From NCBI GenBank assembly GCA_905182125.1, contig CAJJAV010000003.1, forward strand, positions 1 to 64,000: a stretch of 64,000 bases of DNA, given 5' to 3'. Within the stretch, counting starts at the first letter, position 1; each line of letters opens with the position of its first letter. The notes beneath the pieces are model-generated. The model was not told where the DNA came from, did not search any database, and saw only the letters and a list, made by a program, of their open reading frames with translations. Origin of the DNA: an uncultured Candidatus Poseidoniales archaeon. Its GTDB lineage: Archaea > Thermoplasmatota > Poseidoniia > Poseidoniales > Poseidoniaceae. Positions 55,589-64,000 of the stretch are shown here, piece after piece. A program made the translations under genes and the position numbers.

Positions 55589-56622
55589 CTGAAACGCCGC
55601 CAGTTGAATTGGGACCCGGTGAATACGGTGCTGAAGCACCCGTCACTGGCCAGGGGCGAATGGAAGCGGCTTGGGGTTCAAGCGAAGGTGATGAAGACCT
55701 GAGCGACACGCAGATGACTCAACCAACCTCCACGGGGCATGTGTTTGAGCAAGTGTACAAACCATGGCAAGGTGAACTCAACCCTCGATGGATGAGGAAC
55801 TGGGCTATCCTTCGACACCACTTGTTGGGTATCTTCAAGAAGGGCCACAGGCCGTGGGGCATGCCAACTCGATTGTTCATCCTCGTCGTGTTCCTCGCAT
55901 CACTAAGCGATGCTGCTCTGACCCTCCTTTCGGGCTTGCTCGGTGAGGCTTCGATTCACCAGTTATGGGGTGTAAGCCGTGACAATTTGTACGGCCATGT
56001 GCTTGGATTCTTCCCGAGGAACGTCCTCTACTACCCCATTGTAGCCGCATTACTTGTCGGCAGCGTGATCTCTGAAGACCGTCAACATGGCACTTCTGCT
56101 CTCTACTTCTCACGACCAATCACGCGCTTTGATTACGTCGGTATGAAATTTATCTCAGTGGCATTGATTCAAGCAATCGTTGTCCTTCTCACCCTGACGC
56201 TCTACTATTTGGCCGAAATTATCTCCTTAGGGCGTGGGTGGGCTTGGATTTTGGATACGTTCCCTCTCTTCCTTGCAGCCTTCCTCTCTGGCTTCTTACT
56301 CATCTTCACCTATACCAGCATTGGATTGGCTCTCTCCAGCGTTTCAAAAGGCAAGTTCTTCCCTGGCATCGGACTTCTAGCGATTGTTCTCGGAACCAAG
56401 GTTCTGGCGGTCTTGGTCTCCACACTCTTCGACCGTGAAATCCTCTACCTGTTGTCACCTTACGACTGTATGGCGCACGTCGGTCAAACCATCATTGGGA
56501 CCCAACCAACCTATGACCAGTATTCATGGACGTGGTCGCTTGCTTCCCTTGTGGCCATGAACGCACTGGCCCTTTACACCTTGAGTGCAAGGGTCTCGAC
56601 GATGGAGGTGACTCGCGAATGA
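55585..56622 (+). CDS. ABC-2 type permease 1
   Basis: A 345-residue membrane protein with a long cytoplasmic N-terminal part (about 90 residues, Gly/Glu-rich) and six helices (FILVVFLASLSDAALTLL, VLYYPIVAALLVGSVI, FISVALIQAIVVLLTLTLYYLAEI, LFLAAFLSGFLLIFTYTSIGLALS, FFPGIGLLAIVLGTKVLAVLV and a C-terminal one). It has the ISEDRQHGTSALYFSRPITRFDYV loop common to ABC-2 permeases. It is coupled by ATGA to both neighbours. Confidence 0.85.
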   Translation: MTETPPVELGPGEYGAEAPVTGQGRMEAAWGSSEGDEDLSDTQMTQPTSTGHVFEQVYKPWQGELNPRWMRNWAILRHHLLGIFKKGHRPWGMPTRLFILVVFLASLSDAALTLLSGLLGEASIHQLWGVSRDNLYGHVLGFFPRNVLYYPIVAALLVGSVISEDRQHGTSALYFSRPITRFDYVGMKFISVALIQAIVVLLTLTLYYLAEIISLGRGWAWILDTFPLFLAAFLSGFLLIFTYTSIGLALSSVSKGKFFPGIGLLAIVLGTKVLAVLVSTLFDREILYLLSPYDCMAHVGQTIIGTQPTYDQYSWTWSLASLVAMNALALYTLSARVSTMEVTRE

Positions 56623-57611
56623 TGCCGGATTTCGACCAAGACGGAAAGGGTCAAACCAAACAATGGCAACCAGATTTGACGGCACCTGCCGTGTTACTGG
56701 AAGGTGTTTCGAAGTCTTATGGACGAATCTTTGCCCTCTCGAACATCACCATGGCTCTCAACGGAGGTGTTACAGGCGTTCTTGGCATGAACGGGGCTGG
56801 GAAATCAACCATGTTCAAACTGCTCATGGGCAAACTCAAGCCAAGTCAAGGCAAGATTCGCCTCTTTGGAACCGACCCTTGGAAAAACCCCGCCCCATAC
56901 GCAAGAGTTGGGTTTGTCCCAGAACATGAGAAGATGTACGATTGGATGACTGCACACCAATTCGTATCGACCTTTGCACGACTCAATGGCCTGACACGCG
57001 CTGAAGCTGGAATCGAAGCTGACCGAGTGCTAAATTTCGTAGGACTCGCCGATGTGGCTCACAAGAAGTTGGGCCAATATTCCAAAGGAATGCGGCAACG
57101 AGCAAAAATCGCTCATGCCCTTGTCAATGACCCTGATCTCATCATCTTAGACGAACCATTGCAAGGCTGTGACCCGCTGGCTAGAACCACCATCATGAAC
57201 GTGATCAGGGAATTGGGACGAATGGGAAGAACTGTCCTCGTAAGCAGCCATATTCTCCAGGAGATTGAGCGGATCACCGAACAAATCATCATTCTCCATA
57301 ATGGACGTCTGCTTGCGCTCGGCAACTTACATGCAATCCGAGAGAAACTCGATCAAATACCTCACCGAATTACCATCGAAACAGACGATGCCAAGGCCCT
57401 AGCAAAGGATGTCATCGACATGGATGAAGTCCAAGGTATCTCCTTCCCAGACCAAAAGAACCTGACGATTCAGACCCACAACCTTGGAGCAATCCATGCC
57501 CAATTGCCCAAGGTGATTGTCGATCATGCTCACAAAGTCCACTCCATTGACAATCCGGACGATGATTTGGCTTCGATCTTGGGCTACCTCACGAACGGAG
57601 GGGGGGTTTGA
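56619..57611 (+). CDS. ABC transporter ATPase 2
   Basis: A 330-residue ATPase with Walker A GMNGAGKST (Met in place of Pro), signature YSKGMRQR, Walker B LIILDEPLQGCD and switch VSSHILQEIE. The C-terminal extension is like that of the first ATPase. It is similar in architecture to ATPase 1 but only distantly related. It starts with ATGATG at 56619/56622 overlapping the permease stop. Confidence 0.88.
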   Translation: MMPDFDQDGKGQTKQWQPDLTAPAVLLEGVSKSYGRIFALSNITMALNGGVTGVLGMNGAGKSTMFKLLMGKLKPSQGKIRLFGTDPWKNPAPYARVGFVPEHEKMYDWMTAHQFVSTFARLNGLTRAEAGIEADRVLNFVGLADVAHKKLGQYSKGMRQRAKIAHALVNDPDLIILDEPLQGCDPLARTTIMNVIRELGRMGRTVLVSSHILQEIERITEQIIILHNGRLLALGNLHAIREKLDQIPHRITIETDDAKALAKDVIDMDEVQGISFPDQKNLTIQTHNLGAIHAQLPKVIVDHAHKVHSIDNPDDDLASILGYLTNGGGV

Positions 57612-58933
57612 TGCAAACAAAACCCAACACAATTTACAGAGCCCTTGACCGAAAGGCAGCAGCCCTGACTGAATTCACCATGCGGCAATACCGTACAAAG
57701 GTCTCAACATGGGTGGTTTTGGGTGTGGGCTTGGTTGCGATATCCTTGGTCATGCTCATCTACATCGACGTCATGGCAACCGGTTTTGAATCGGTGGACA
57801 ACGATGGCGACAGTTTTGATTACGACAATGATGGTTACCCCAACGGCCAAGAATTGAAATTGGGAACTGACCCCTACATGGCGGATTCCAACCCTGGTCT
57901 CCTCGACCCACCAGTCGAACCCGAACCCGCATCGAATTACATCGACGAAGATGGCTTTGACATCACCTTAGAGGGCACTTCAAATCTACAATCCACAGGG
58001 TTCGATGACGATGGAGACTGCTACAATTACGATGGCACTTCCTCCCGGAAAGATGCAAACAACAACAACATTGAGTGTGATGTTTTGCTGGTTCAAAACC
58101 GATACACTGGGGAATGGGAAGTGGTTTATGACCTCAACGTCGATGAAGATCCCGATGATGCTGCATACGCTGCGGAAGCAACGCACATGGCGTTCGTGCT
58201 CGGCATTGGAAAAATGGGCTTCGTCCTTCTGCTCGGTCTTTTCCTCCCATTGTTCTTGGCCACGGGCCTGATACGAGACGAAATGTCTGCAGGTACGATG
58301 CATTTTATGTTGGCAAAACCAATCGCACGAACCGAAGTTTTCCTCTATCGAATTTTAGGCTACCTCGGTATTGTATGGCCTTACTTCATTGTGCTCGGGG
58401 TGATTTTCGCCACTATTTCTGGATTCATGGGGCCGAGTGAGGGGTTGTTCCGATTCCAAGACCTCGGTGTTTGGTTGGCTATCGTTTTCGCAACGATGAT
58501 GGCTTCATTTGTCTATGGGATGCTGTTCTGCACCATGGGCGTCATGTGGCGTTATGGCATCGTTTTGGCCATCCCATTTGCGGCATGGGAACTTGGAATG
58601 TGCTTGGTTTCAATGGGTGCACCTGATGCAGCCATCCTTAGGTTCTCAGTCATTGGTTGGGCGTTGATGATCGTCGACTCTGCAGCGGTGATGGTGTGGC
58701 CAAACATGGACATGTTCTTGCTTCAAGGCACCACCTTTGAAGACGGTGGACCTGGAAACTTCCTTAGCATCATCGAATCAAGTGCACTGGCCTTGGACTT
58801 CTTTTATTCGAAGCCAGGGACCGGTTCAAGTGGACTGGCATCTTCTGTCATCGCCACGGTTGTCTTGCTGATTCAAGGAGCGTTTTTGTGGTTTATCGGT
58901 GGAGCAATTTTCAAAGGGAAGGAAATTGAATGA
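57611..58933 (+). CDS. ABC-2 type permease 2 with calcium-repeat-like outer loop
   Basis: A 440-residue membrane protein. After one helix (VVLGVGLVAISLVMLIYIDVMA, about residues 36-55) comes an outer insert of about 130 residues packed with Asp/Asn loops (DNDGDSFDYDNDGYPNGQE, DEDGFD, DDDGDCYNYDG), as in thrombospondin-3 or EF-hand calcium motifs. The remaining helices and the RDEMSAGTMHFMLAKPIARTEV loop are ordinary for ABC-2. The start ATG at 57611 overlaps the preceding stop. Confidence 0.85.
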   Translation: MQTKPNTIYRALDRKAAALTEFTMRQYRTKVSTWVVLGVGLVAISLVMLIYIDVMATGFESVDNDGDSFDYDNDGYPNGQELKLGTDPYMADSNPGLLDPPVEPEPASNYIDEDGFDITLEGTSNLQSTGFDDDGDCYNYDGTSSRKDANNNNIECDVLLVQNRYTGEWEVVYDLNVDEDPDDAAYAAEATHMAFVLGIGKMGFVLLLGLFLPLFLATGLIRDEMSAGTMHFMLAKPIARTEVFLYRILGYLGIVWPYFIVLGVIFATISGFMGPSEGLFRFQDLGVWLAIVFATMMASFVYGMLFCTMGVMWRYGIVLAIPFAAWELGMCLVSMGAPDAAILRFSVIGWALMIVDSAAVMVWPNMDMFLLQGTTFEDGGPGNFLSIIESSALALDFFYSKPGTGSSGLASSVIATVVLLIQGAFLWFIGGAIFKGKEIE

Positions 58934-60135
58934 ACGATGATATGACCGCCTTTGCGGGCGATTTGTCCAACATGTGGAGCTTGCAAAACAGGCCACCGTT
59001 GCATCATCTCACATGGGATTGGTGGTGGTGGCTGGTGATGCTTGAGGATCCTGATGGAAAACCAAGTGGCCGGCAATTGATGGTGCTGTGGTCAACAAAA
59101 GACAACCCGCTCGTGGAAGTGAATGGCACCCCATGGATGCCTCAAGGCCGCCCGGGTTTCGATGACCATCAAGGCATGGCACTCGACGGAATGGTCTGTG
59201 CTTGGTGGTTTGATGGAACGCAAATGCATGAGCCCGTTATCAAGCGAATCTGCCGAATTGTAGCCCTCCCTGACACCCATCCAAACTGGCCTGGAGCCAA
59301 CGTTGGAACTGGAAAAGGTGGAGGCGCAGTGGTTCCCCTTTTGGATGAAGATTTGAGCATGGGACTCAAGAGTGATCTCAGTGAGTTCTGGCTCAACCTT
59401 ACCACCGATGAAGAAGCACAGCACCCAAAGGTGCCCAAAGAGATGCGGCTCAAACTCACTCCATGGAATACGGCAATGTCCACGGCAAGAGAAGCCACGG
59501 CCACCTATGCTGCCAACATGGGCTATGACATCCTCCGCCTTCACGGGACCAAAGCCGCTGGCACACTCGATGGTGAAGAAGTCCAAGGAACCGCTTATTT
59601 CCAAAAGGTGGCAGTCCAAGCACCTTCGGTACCATGGTACTGGGGTGTGCTCCATCTTGACGATGGGTCGTACATTGATTGGTTCCTACCCCACCTTTCG
59701 TTTACGGTAACTGCACGGGATAATCGGCCGTGGAAACGACGAGATTTTGGTCACCTCGGCCTCTCACAGGGCGGTCTGTTTCATGATGGGAAACACAAGC
59801 GAAGCGAACGCTTCACGAACGTCACAATCGAAAAACGAGGATCTGATATGGCAGAAGGTGAACATGGACACTTCCCCGGCGCTCCACTACCGCTGTTCAA
59901 CATAAAAATGTGGAACGGACGCACCACGATTGAACTCACCGTTCAGGCCATTGAGCGTGCTCATTGGACCTTCAATCAACCCACACGAGGCGGTATCACC
60001 TCTCACCTGACCTACAATGAATACCCGCTCAAACTTGAACGCATGAGGATCATTGATGAACATGGGATCAGAAAAGAAACCGATTATGCATGGGCCCGCG
60101 GCAACGCTGAACATTCTTGGGGGCTGTTGCATTGA
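58930..60135 (+). CDS. Lipocalin/CrtC-AttH-like protein in ABC operon
   Basis: A 401-residue protein rich in Trp and Tyr with repeated beta-strands. The N-terminus (HHLTWDWWWWLVML) and VPWYWGVLHLDDGSYIDWFLPHLSFT resemble hydroxyneurosporene synthase/AttH lipocalin-like proteins, some of which are encoded next to ABC-2 transporters. No membrane segment or signal peptide is clear. It is coupled by ATGA to permease 2, and its stop ends the operon. Function remains unknown. Confidence 0.55.
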   Translation: MNDDMTAFAGDLSNMWSLQNRPPLHHLTWDWWWWLVMLEDPDGKPSGRQLMVLWSTKDNPLVEVNGTPWMPQGRPGFDDHQGMALDGMVCAWWFDGTQMHEPVIKRICRIVALPDTHPNWPGANVGTGKGGGAVVPLLDEDLSMGLKSDLSEFWLNLTTDEEAQHPKVPKEMRLKLTPWNTAMSTAREATATYAANMGYDILRLHGTKAAGTLDGEEVQGTAYFQKVAVQAPSVPWYWGVLHLDDGSYIDWFLPHLSFTVTARDNRPWKRRDFGHLGLSQGGLFHDGKHKRSERFTNVTIEKRGSDMAEGEHGHFPGAPLPLFNIKMWNGRTTIELTVQAIERAHWTFNQPTRGGITSHLTYNEYPLKLERMRIIDEHGIRKETDYAWARGNAEHSWGLLH

Positions 60136-60145
60136 CCTGCGCTCT

Positions 60146-60156
60146 GACTTTTTTGT
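60146..60156 (+). terminator. T-rich stretch after the ABC operon
   Basis: A run of T residues (GACTTTTTTGT) lies 11-21 bases beyond the operon's stop, the type of oligo-T signal at which archaeal RNA polymerase terminates. No hairpin is needed or seen. Confidence 0.4.
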
Positions 60157-60238
60157 TCAAAGACACTGCATCTAAACGAAGCATGAAGGCAAGGTCTTAT
60201 TTGGGTTGTCCACCGCACAAAAGAACGGAGCGATTGCT

Positions 60239-61276
60239 ATGAGCGAAGAATCCACCGATACTGAACTGGCGCCTGAACCAACCCCAGAGGTCGATACGAA
60301 GGCCGCTGAAGAAGCAAAACATGCGGCTGACCAAGCCAAATTGGCAAAGAAATTCCGTTTGATCACGGGTGAAGAAGTGCTGCTAACCAAGCGCCCAAGC
60401 ACCTTTGCTTTCCTGAACCTTTACCTTCTAGGTATCTTGGTTTTGGCCGTACATTTGCTGTTTGAAATCGAGCCGGGGACAGAAAGTGAAAACCCCTTCG
60501 TCAGCATCCTAGCGTCCATCTTCTACACAAGCGGAGAGGTTGGACTCACAGCGGTCATGCTGTTCATCACCTGGATGAACCGCTTAATGAACGTCTCAAC
60601 ATCGGGTCGTTGGGTCACCGTCGGTTTGTTGCTCGTCACCCTTGCTCCGACCCTTTTCCTGCTCGATGATGGAATCAACTGGGTCACTGGAATTTTCATG
60701 GACGGCTCCGGTGTGCTTGGAATTCTTCCTGATTACAACTCGCTTATCGCAGGTCCAGCTTTCGTAAGCATCTACATGGCGTTGGTGTTCTACTACCAGC
60801 GAAGTTTCCACTATGCCATCACAAGCGATGCCATCATCTTCGAACACAGTTTCTTACTTTCGAGGTCTCATCGACGAATTCTCTTCGATCGCATCTCGGA
60901 AGTTGTGGTCAACCGTTCCCCTACTGGCACCCTTCTTGGGTTCGCTACCGTCACGGTCCTCACGGATTCTGGCGTTGGCATCGTCGAGGAATCAAACGTC
61001 CCAGTTGTCAACCATACCATTCCTGGGACAACTGACAAAGACGGTGATTCCGCAACTGAGAGGGCCGGTAAGGGCTTGATTCGCACAGTCGTTGGTCTGA
61101 TGACCTACCAGCGAACCATTCGCACCATTCGCCCCGATCCAAAGCACTGCATGTACAACATTCGAAAGTGGGAAAAAGCCAAAGGTTTGCTGAATGAAAT
61201 GCACAAGAAAAACAGCCAATCCCACCTGCTCAGTGATTTGAAGAAGACAATTACTGAGACAGCATCGAAGGAATAA
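60239..61276 (+). CDS. Membrane protein with bacterial-type PH domain
   Basis: A 345-residue protein with an acidic, Ala-rich N-terminal tail, four helices between about 60 and 210 and a bacterial PH/YdbS-like domain (YAITSDAIIFEHSFLLSRSHRRILFDRISEVVVNRSPTGTLLGFATVTV). The C-terminus is polar and basic. PH-like membrane proteins of this type often bind lipids or partners. A TTG at 60206 is in frame; the ATG at 60239 follows GGAG. Confidence 0.72.
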   Translation: MSEESTDTELAPEPTPEVDTKAAEEAKHAADQAKLAKKFRLITGEEVLLTKRPSTFAFLNLYLLGILVLAVHLLFEIEPGTESENPFVSILASIFYTSGEVGLTAVMLFITWMNRLMNVSTSGRWVTVGLLLVTLAPTLFLLDDGINWVTGIFMDGSGVLGILPDYNSLIAGPAFVSIYMALVFYYQRSFHYAITSDAIIFEHSFLLSRSHRRILFDRISEVVVNRSPTGTLLGFATVTVLTDSGVGIVEESNVPVVNHTIPGTTDKDGDSATERAGKGLIRTVVGLMTYQRTIRTIRPDPKHCMYNIRKWEKAKGLLNEMHKKNSQSHLLSDLKKTITETASKE

Positions 61277-61322
61277 ACTCAAGCCGCTCGAACGAGTGAT
61301 TGAAAAGTCTGAACGCACCGGC

Positions 61323-61862
61323 ATGAAACAGGCGATGCACATGAGCGATGACGAACTCCTCCAACAACCGATTGAAATGCTACGCAATGGCGACCTTGAC
61401 GGCGCAATTGCAGACTTAGACGCAAAGATGGCTACCAACAAGACCAACGCTCAGGTTCACCACATGTACGCCGAGTTTGCCAACATGAAAAACATGGAGG
61501 CACAAGAAGACGTGATCCCCGGTGGAAAAATCATGATGGCTTACAAGAAAGCCATGCAACTCGATGAGGAAAACGAAGAATACATTGCTGATTTCGCAAG
61601 CTTTGCCCTTGAATGCCGCCGCATTCCTGTCGCAGTCAAGGAATTCCAGCGATACGCCAAGAAACTTGAACTCAATGACATCCCTACAGATGAGATCCTC
61701 TTCAATGCCAGCCGAAGCATTGTTGATGCAATCGAAGTTATGGACCCTTCCAAAAAGAATCCAATGGTTCAGCCATGGATCAAGCAAGCCCTCATTTGGG
61801 CTGTTGGCGGCCTTGGTTATTCCCCAGAGGAAGCCATCGAGATGCTCAGCAAAGAAGAGTGA
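61323..61862 (+). CDS. TPR-like helical protein
   Basis: A 179-residue soluble, helical protein with tetratricopeptide-like repeats (LRNGDLDGAIADLDAKMATNKTNAQVHHMYAEF; AYKKAMQLDEENEEYIADFASFALECRRIPVAVKEFQRYAKKL). No catalytic site is seen. It may be a scaffold. Starts at GTG 61296 and ATG 61341 are in frame and cannot be separated. It lies 9 bases before truA. Confidence 0.65.
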   Translation: MKQAMHMSDDELLQQPIEMLRNGDLDGAIADLDAKMATNKTNAQVHHMYAEFANMKNMEAQEDVIPGGKIMMAYKKAMQLDEENEEYIADFASFALECRRIPVAVKEFQRYAKKLELNDIPTDEILFNASRSIVDAIEVMDPSKKNPMVQPWIKQALIWAVGGLGYSPEEAIEMLSKEE

Positions 61863-61871
61863 GGTGGGCGA

Positions 61872-62786
61872 ATGACGAACGGAACGACCGTTCGTCTTGC
61901 TTTCCGCATTGGCTACCTTGGCGATGCTTATCATGGCAGTCAAATTCAGCCAGATGTCAAAACCGTACAAGGTGAATTGGTTCGTGTCTTTCAAAAACTC
62001 AAGTGGCTTGACAAGGACGAAGAAGAACACAACTTGGTGCTCTCAAGTCGAACCGATGCTGGCGTACATGTGCGTGTCAACGGAGGTGTTGTGCGCATCA
62101 AACGAGAATTGTGGGAAGTTCTGACCCCGCGTAAAATGATTCGAGCCCTCGATGATCGTCTTCCAAAAGACATCGCTTTCCTCGATGTGACTGAGGTGGA
62201 TGAATCATGGAACCCACGGTTGGCTGAACATCGCGTCTACCGATACCGTTTGGAAGGAATTGAATTTTGGAACCACCCCGGTGATATTTTTAACGAATGG
62301 TTACAGATATTTGTCGGAACATATGATGCTCGCAATTTCGCTCGCCTCGAAGAAGGCAAGAATCCTCTACGGACAATCCTGTCATGTGAACCATGGGTGG
62401 TCGATGGCCGAGTTGTTGGCTTCGAAATCGTTGGCAAAGCCTTCCTTTGGAATCAAGTCCGTCGAACCGCAATGGCCATTCACCGGATGTGCATTGGTGA
62501 AGTGAGCCCCGAAGAAGTTCAACGCGCCATCGATGCTCCAGAGATCGAAGTTGACTTCGGCGTGGCACCAGCAGACTGGTTGATTCTCTGGGGCGTTCAT
62601 TGGCCGTCGATGCCTCTTGACACAGAGACCGTTGAGATTCAATGTTTTTCTAAACCCCCCGAAGGACCTGCCGTTGAGCGTACAATGCGGAAACGATGGC
62701 GTGAGGCTGCTCGCCATGAGCAAAAAAGTATTCTTCACAATGAGTGGGCCCGTTTGGGCGAATTGCCAATCGTACGGCACCGTTGA
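61872..62786 (+). CDS. truA: tRNA pseudouridine synthase TruA
   Basis: This 304-residue enzyme makes pseudouridine at positions 38-40 of tRNA anticodon arms. The catalytic Asp is in LSSRTDAGVHVRVN near residue 65; YRYRLEG and FEIVGKAFLWNQVRRT are further signatures. It stands 9 bases after the TPR-like gene and its stop faces that of ribK. Confidence 0.93.
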   Translation: MTNGTTVRLAFRIGYLGDAYHGSQIQPDVKTVQGELVRVFQKLKWLDKDEEEHNLVLSSRTDAGVHVRVNGGVVRIKRELWEVLTPRKMIRALDDRLPKDIAFLDVTEVDESWNPRLAEHRVYRYRLEGIEFWNHPGDIFNEWLQIFVGTYDARNFARLEEGKNPLRTILSCEPWVVDGRVVGFEIVGKAFLWNQVRRTAMAIHRMCIGEVSPEEVQRAIDAPEIEVDFGVAPADWLILWGVHWPSMPLDTETVEIQCFSKPPEGPAVERTMRKRWREAARHEQKSILHNEWARLGELPIVRHR

Positions 62787-62789
62787 TGG

Positions 62790-63257
62790 TTAGTCCAATT
62801 GAATTTGGACGACTGCGCCGTCTTCGAGATTGAACATTTCCCGTAGGCAAGCACCTGCAATGATTTCAACCACATCGATGTGACGGGTCAAATCTGGGAT
62901 CAGCACTGCGCATGGTATCGTACCAGAATCTGTCGTGAATTGTGCTTTGTAGGCTGTTGCACCACCAAACGAGACCCCGTCGCGAAGGAACCCGCGAATC
63001 CGGTGAGCCTCAAACGATGACACATCCACATCCATGGCTGAAGAACGATCTTCATCAGATGCATCCAATGTATCGATGCCAGATTTTTTGCGCAATGCAA
63101 TGTATTCAATCAAATCAGTGCCTGACACATTCACATTCAGTGTTCCCGGCCAAGCGGTCTTTCCAAGCAATGCTCGGAATTGCTCTTGGTAATGCGGTTG
63201 TGCCATGAAGACATGGGCGCGACCGAGCCCGCTGCTGACTTCGCCGCCCAACTCCAT
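62790..63257 (-). CDS. ribK: CTP-dependent riboflavin kinase
   Basis: A 155-residue protein of the archaeal riboflavin kinase (DUF120) family that makes FMN using CTP. Signatures are GGEVSSGLGRAHVFM, WPGTLNVNV and the C-terminal RHIDVVEIIAGACLREMFNLEDG. The ATG at 63257 is the typical start; an in-frame start at 63362 would add a basic tail that overlaps the divergent promoter region of kbl. No HTH domain precedes it. Confidence 0.92.
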   Translation of the reverse strand: MELGGEVSSGLGRAHVFMAQPHYQEQFRALLGKTAWPGTLNVNVSGTDLIEYIALRKKSGIDTLDASDEDRSSAMDVDVSSFEAHRIRGFLRDGVSFGGATAYKAQFTTDSGTIPCAVLIPDLTRHIDVVEIIAGACLREMFNLEDGAVVQIQLD

Positions 63258-63376
63258 GGAGCGGCGACGAACGCCTCCTTTTTGAGGTGCTTGGTCAAAG
63301 ACGGTGTTCGGATGGAGAAGGAACCTCCAAAAGGAACATCTACGGGGGCGCCTTCCCGTCAAATGGAGGCGATGTT

Positions 63377-64000
63377 ATGCCCGGTGATATGTCTTGGATG
63401 AAAGCCCGTTACGATGAACTCGCAGATAAATCGCTCCTGTGGGAACCTCCTACCCTTGAGAGTCCAAACCAGCCTCGATGCAGAATGGACGGCAAGCCCA
63501 CCATCATGCTCTCGGCCAATAACTACCTCAATCTTACAACACACCCAAAGGTCAAGCAAGCCATGCTTGATGCAACGGAAAAGTACGGAGCAGGGAGCGG
63601 CAGCGTACGTGCCATCGCAGGCACCATGGACATTCACCTTGAAGCAGAGCGAAAGGTTGCTGAATTCAAAGGTGTGGAAGCAGCCCTGATTTATTCCGCT
63701 GGTTACACGGTCAATGTGGGCTTGATTCCAACCCTCGTCACAGGTCCCCAAGATGTGATCATCAGTGATTCTCTGAACCACGGCTCCATCATCGATGGTG
63801 TCCGCTTGACCAAGGCCAGCCGTGCAGTCTATGCGCACAATGACATGGGCGAGTTAGAAGCCGTTTTGAAAGCCCATGAAGGTGCAGGCCGTAAGCTGAT
63901 CATCACCGATGGTGTGTTTTCGATGGATGGCGACATTGCTCCGCTTGATGAAGTGACTGCCTTGGCCGAAGAGTATGGAGCCATGGTCTACGTCGACGAT
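63377..64000 (+). CDS. kbl: Glycine C-acetyltransferase (Kbl/BioF family), 3' end outside window
   Basis: 208 codons are present and the frame runs off the right edge. It is a fold-type I alpha-oxoamine synthase with LSANNYLNLTTHPKVKQAM, GAGSGSVRAIAGTMDIHLEAE, ISDSLNHGSIIDGVRL and TDGVFSMDGDIAPLDEV. The PLP lysine lies beyond the window. The sequence pattern fits glycine C-acetyltransferase (threonine breakdown) best; 8-amino-7-oxononanoate synthase is the alternative. GGAGG lies 8 bases before the ATG. Confidence 0.88.
   Translation, partial: MPGDMSWMKARYDELADKSLLWEPPTLESPNQPRCRMDGKPTIMLSANNYLNLTTHPKVKQAMLDATEKYGAGSGSVRAIAGTMDIHLEAERKVAEFKGVEAALIYSAGYTVNVGLIPTLVTGPQDVIISDSLNHGSIIDGVRLTKASRAVYAHNDMGELEAVLKAHEGAGRKLIITDGVFSMDGDIAPLDEVTALAEEYGAMVYVDD

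Overview
The window reads as a chromosomal segment of an uncultured marine planktonic euryarchaeon, most likely Marine Group II (Candidatus Poseidoniales). Archaeal markers are a CTP-dependent riboflavin kinase, an archaeal NMN adenylyltransferase, a stand-alone GMP synthase ATP-pyrophosphatase subunit, an archaeosine-type tRNA-guanine transglycosylase, an HTH-ThiN thiamine regulator, TATA-type promoters, and two of three tRNAs with an encoded CCA. Bacterial-type grpE, suf, gcv, Mug and DsbD-like genes sit among them. Large secreted proteins with lamin-tail and thrombospondin-3-like calcium repeats also fit this group. The taxonomic call is inference from gene content. Genes are densely packed, with many ATGA-type start/stop overlaps.

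Layout. 1-4.0 kb: secreted and membrane proteins, one with a PGF-CTERM-like tail, and a TerB-like protein. 4.1-5.5 kb: a CAT-anticodon tRNA and an HD phosphohydrolase. 5.6-17 kb: a plus-strand run with an exported OB-fold protein, a TctA-like transporter, a 1643-residue lamin-tail/phospholipase-D protein, a Bax-inhibitor-1 protein, a 2-oxoglutarate oxygenase and a pyrimidine nucleoside phosphorylase, ending at tRNA-Asn. 17-24.6 kb: gcvPA-gcvPB-membrane protein-purE-guaAB on the minus strand, a glycosyltransferase, then gcvT. 24.6-28.5 kb: a membrane alpha/beta hydrolase, a PLP decarboxylase and a Mug-type DNA glycosylase.

28.5-35.3 kb: a tightly coupled run of a ThiR-type regulator, a thiamine-type ABC importer (ThiB, fused ThiP, ThiQ), an unknown helical protein and an SPFH-like protein, followed by a PAP2 phosphatase. 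35.3-39.5 kb: a thioredoxin-CcdA fusion, a small broken membrane-protein gene, and a two-gene lipoprotein operon (PhnD-like binding protein, PQQ-type sugar dehydrogenase). 39.6-39.9 kb: tRNA-Val followed by two tandem copies of its own 3' end. 39.9-46.4 kb: radical SAM protein, pdxT, class V aminotransferase, nadM, grpE with a small basic protein, and a DRG GTPase.

46.4-51.6 kb is a complete sufCBDSE-sufT iron-sulfur assembly operon, divergent from an Nfu-type scaffold gene across one TATA-like element. It is followed by a TgtA homolog that has lost its zinc ligands. 54.6-60.1 kb holds a five-gene operon of two ATPase/permease ABC pairs plus a lipocalin/CrtC-like protein; one permease has a calcium-repeat-like extracytoplasmic insert. 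The end holds a PH-domain membrane protein, a TPR-like protein, truA, ribK and the start of kbl.

No CRISPR array, insertion sequence, rRNA or defence island was seen. The most unusual observations are the tRNA-Val 3'-end array, the zinc-less TgtA, the extension of the thiamine operon into an SPFH pair, the lamin-tail/PLD giant and the dual ABC cluster.
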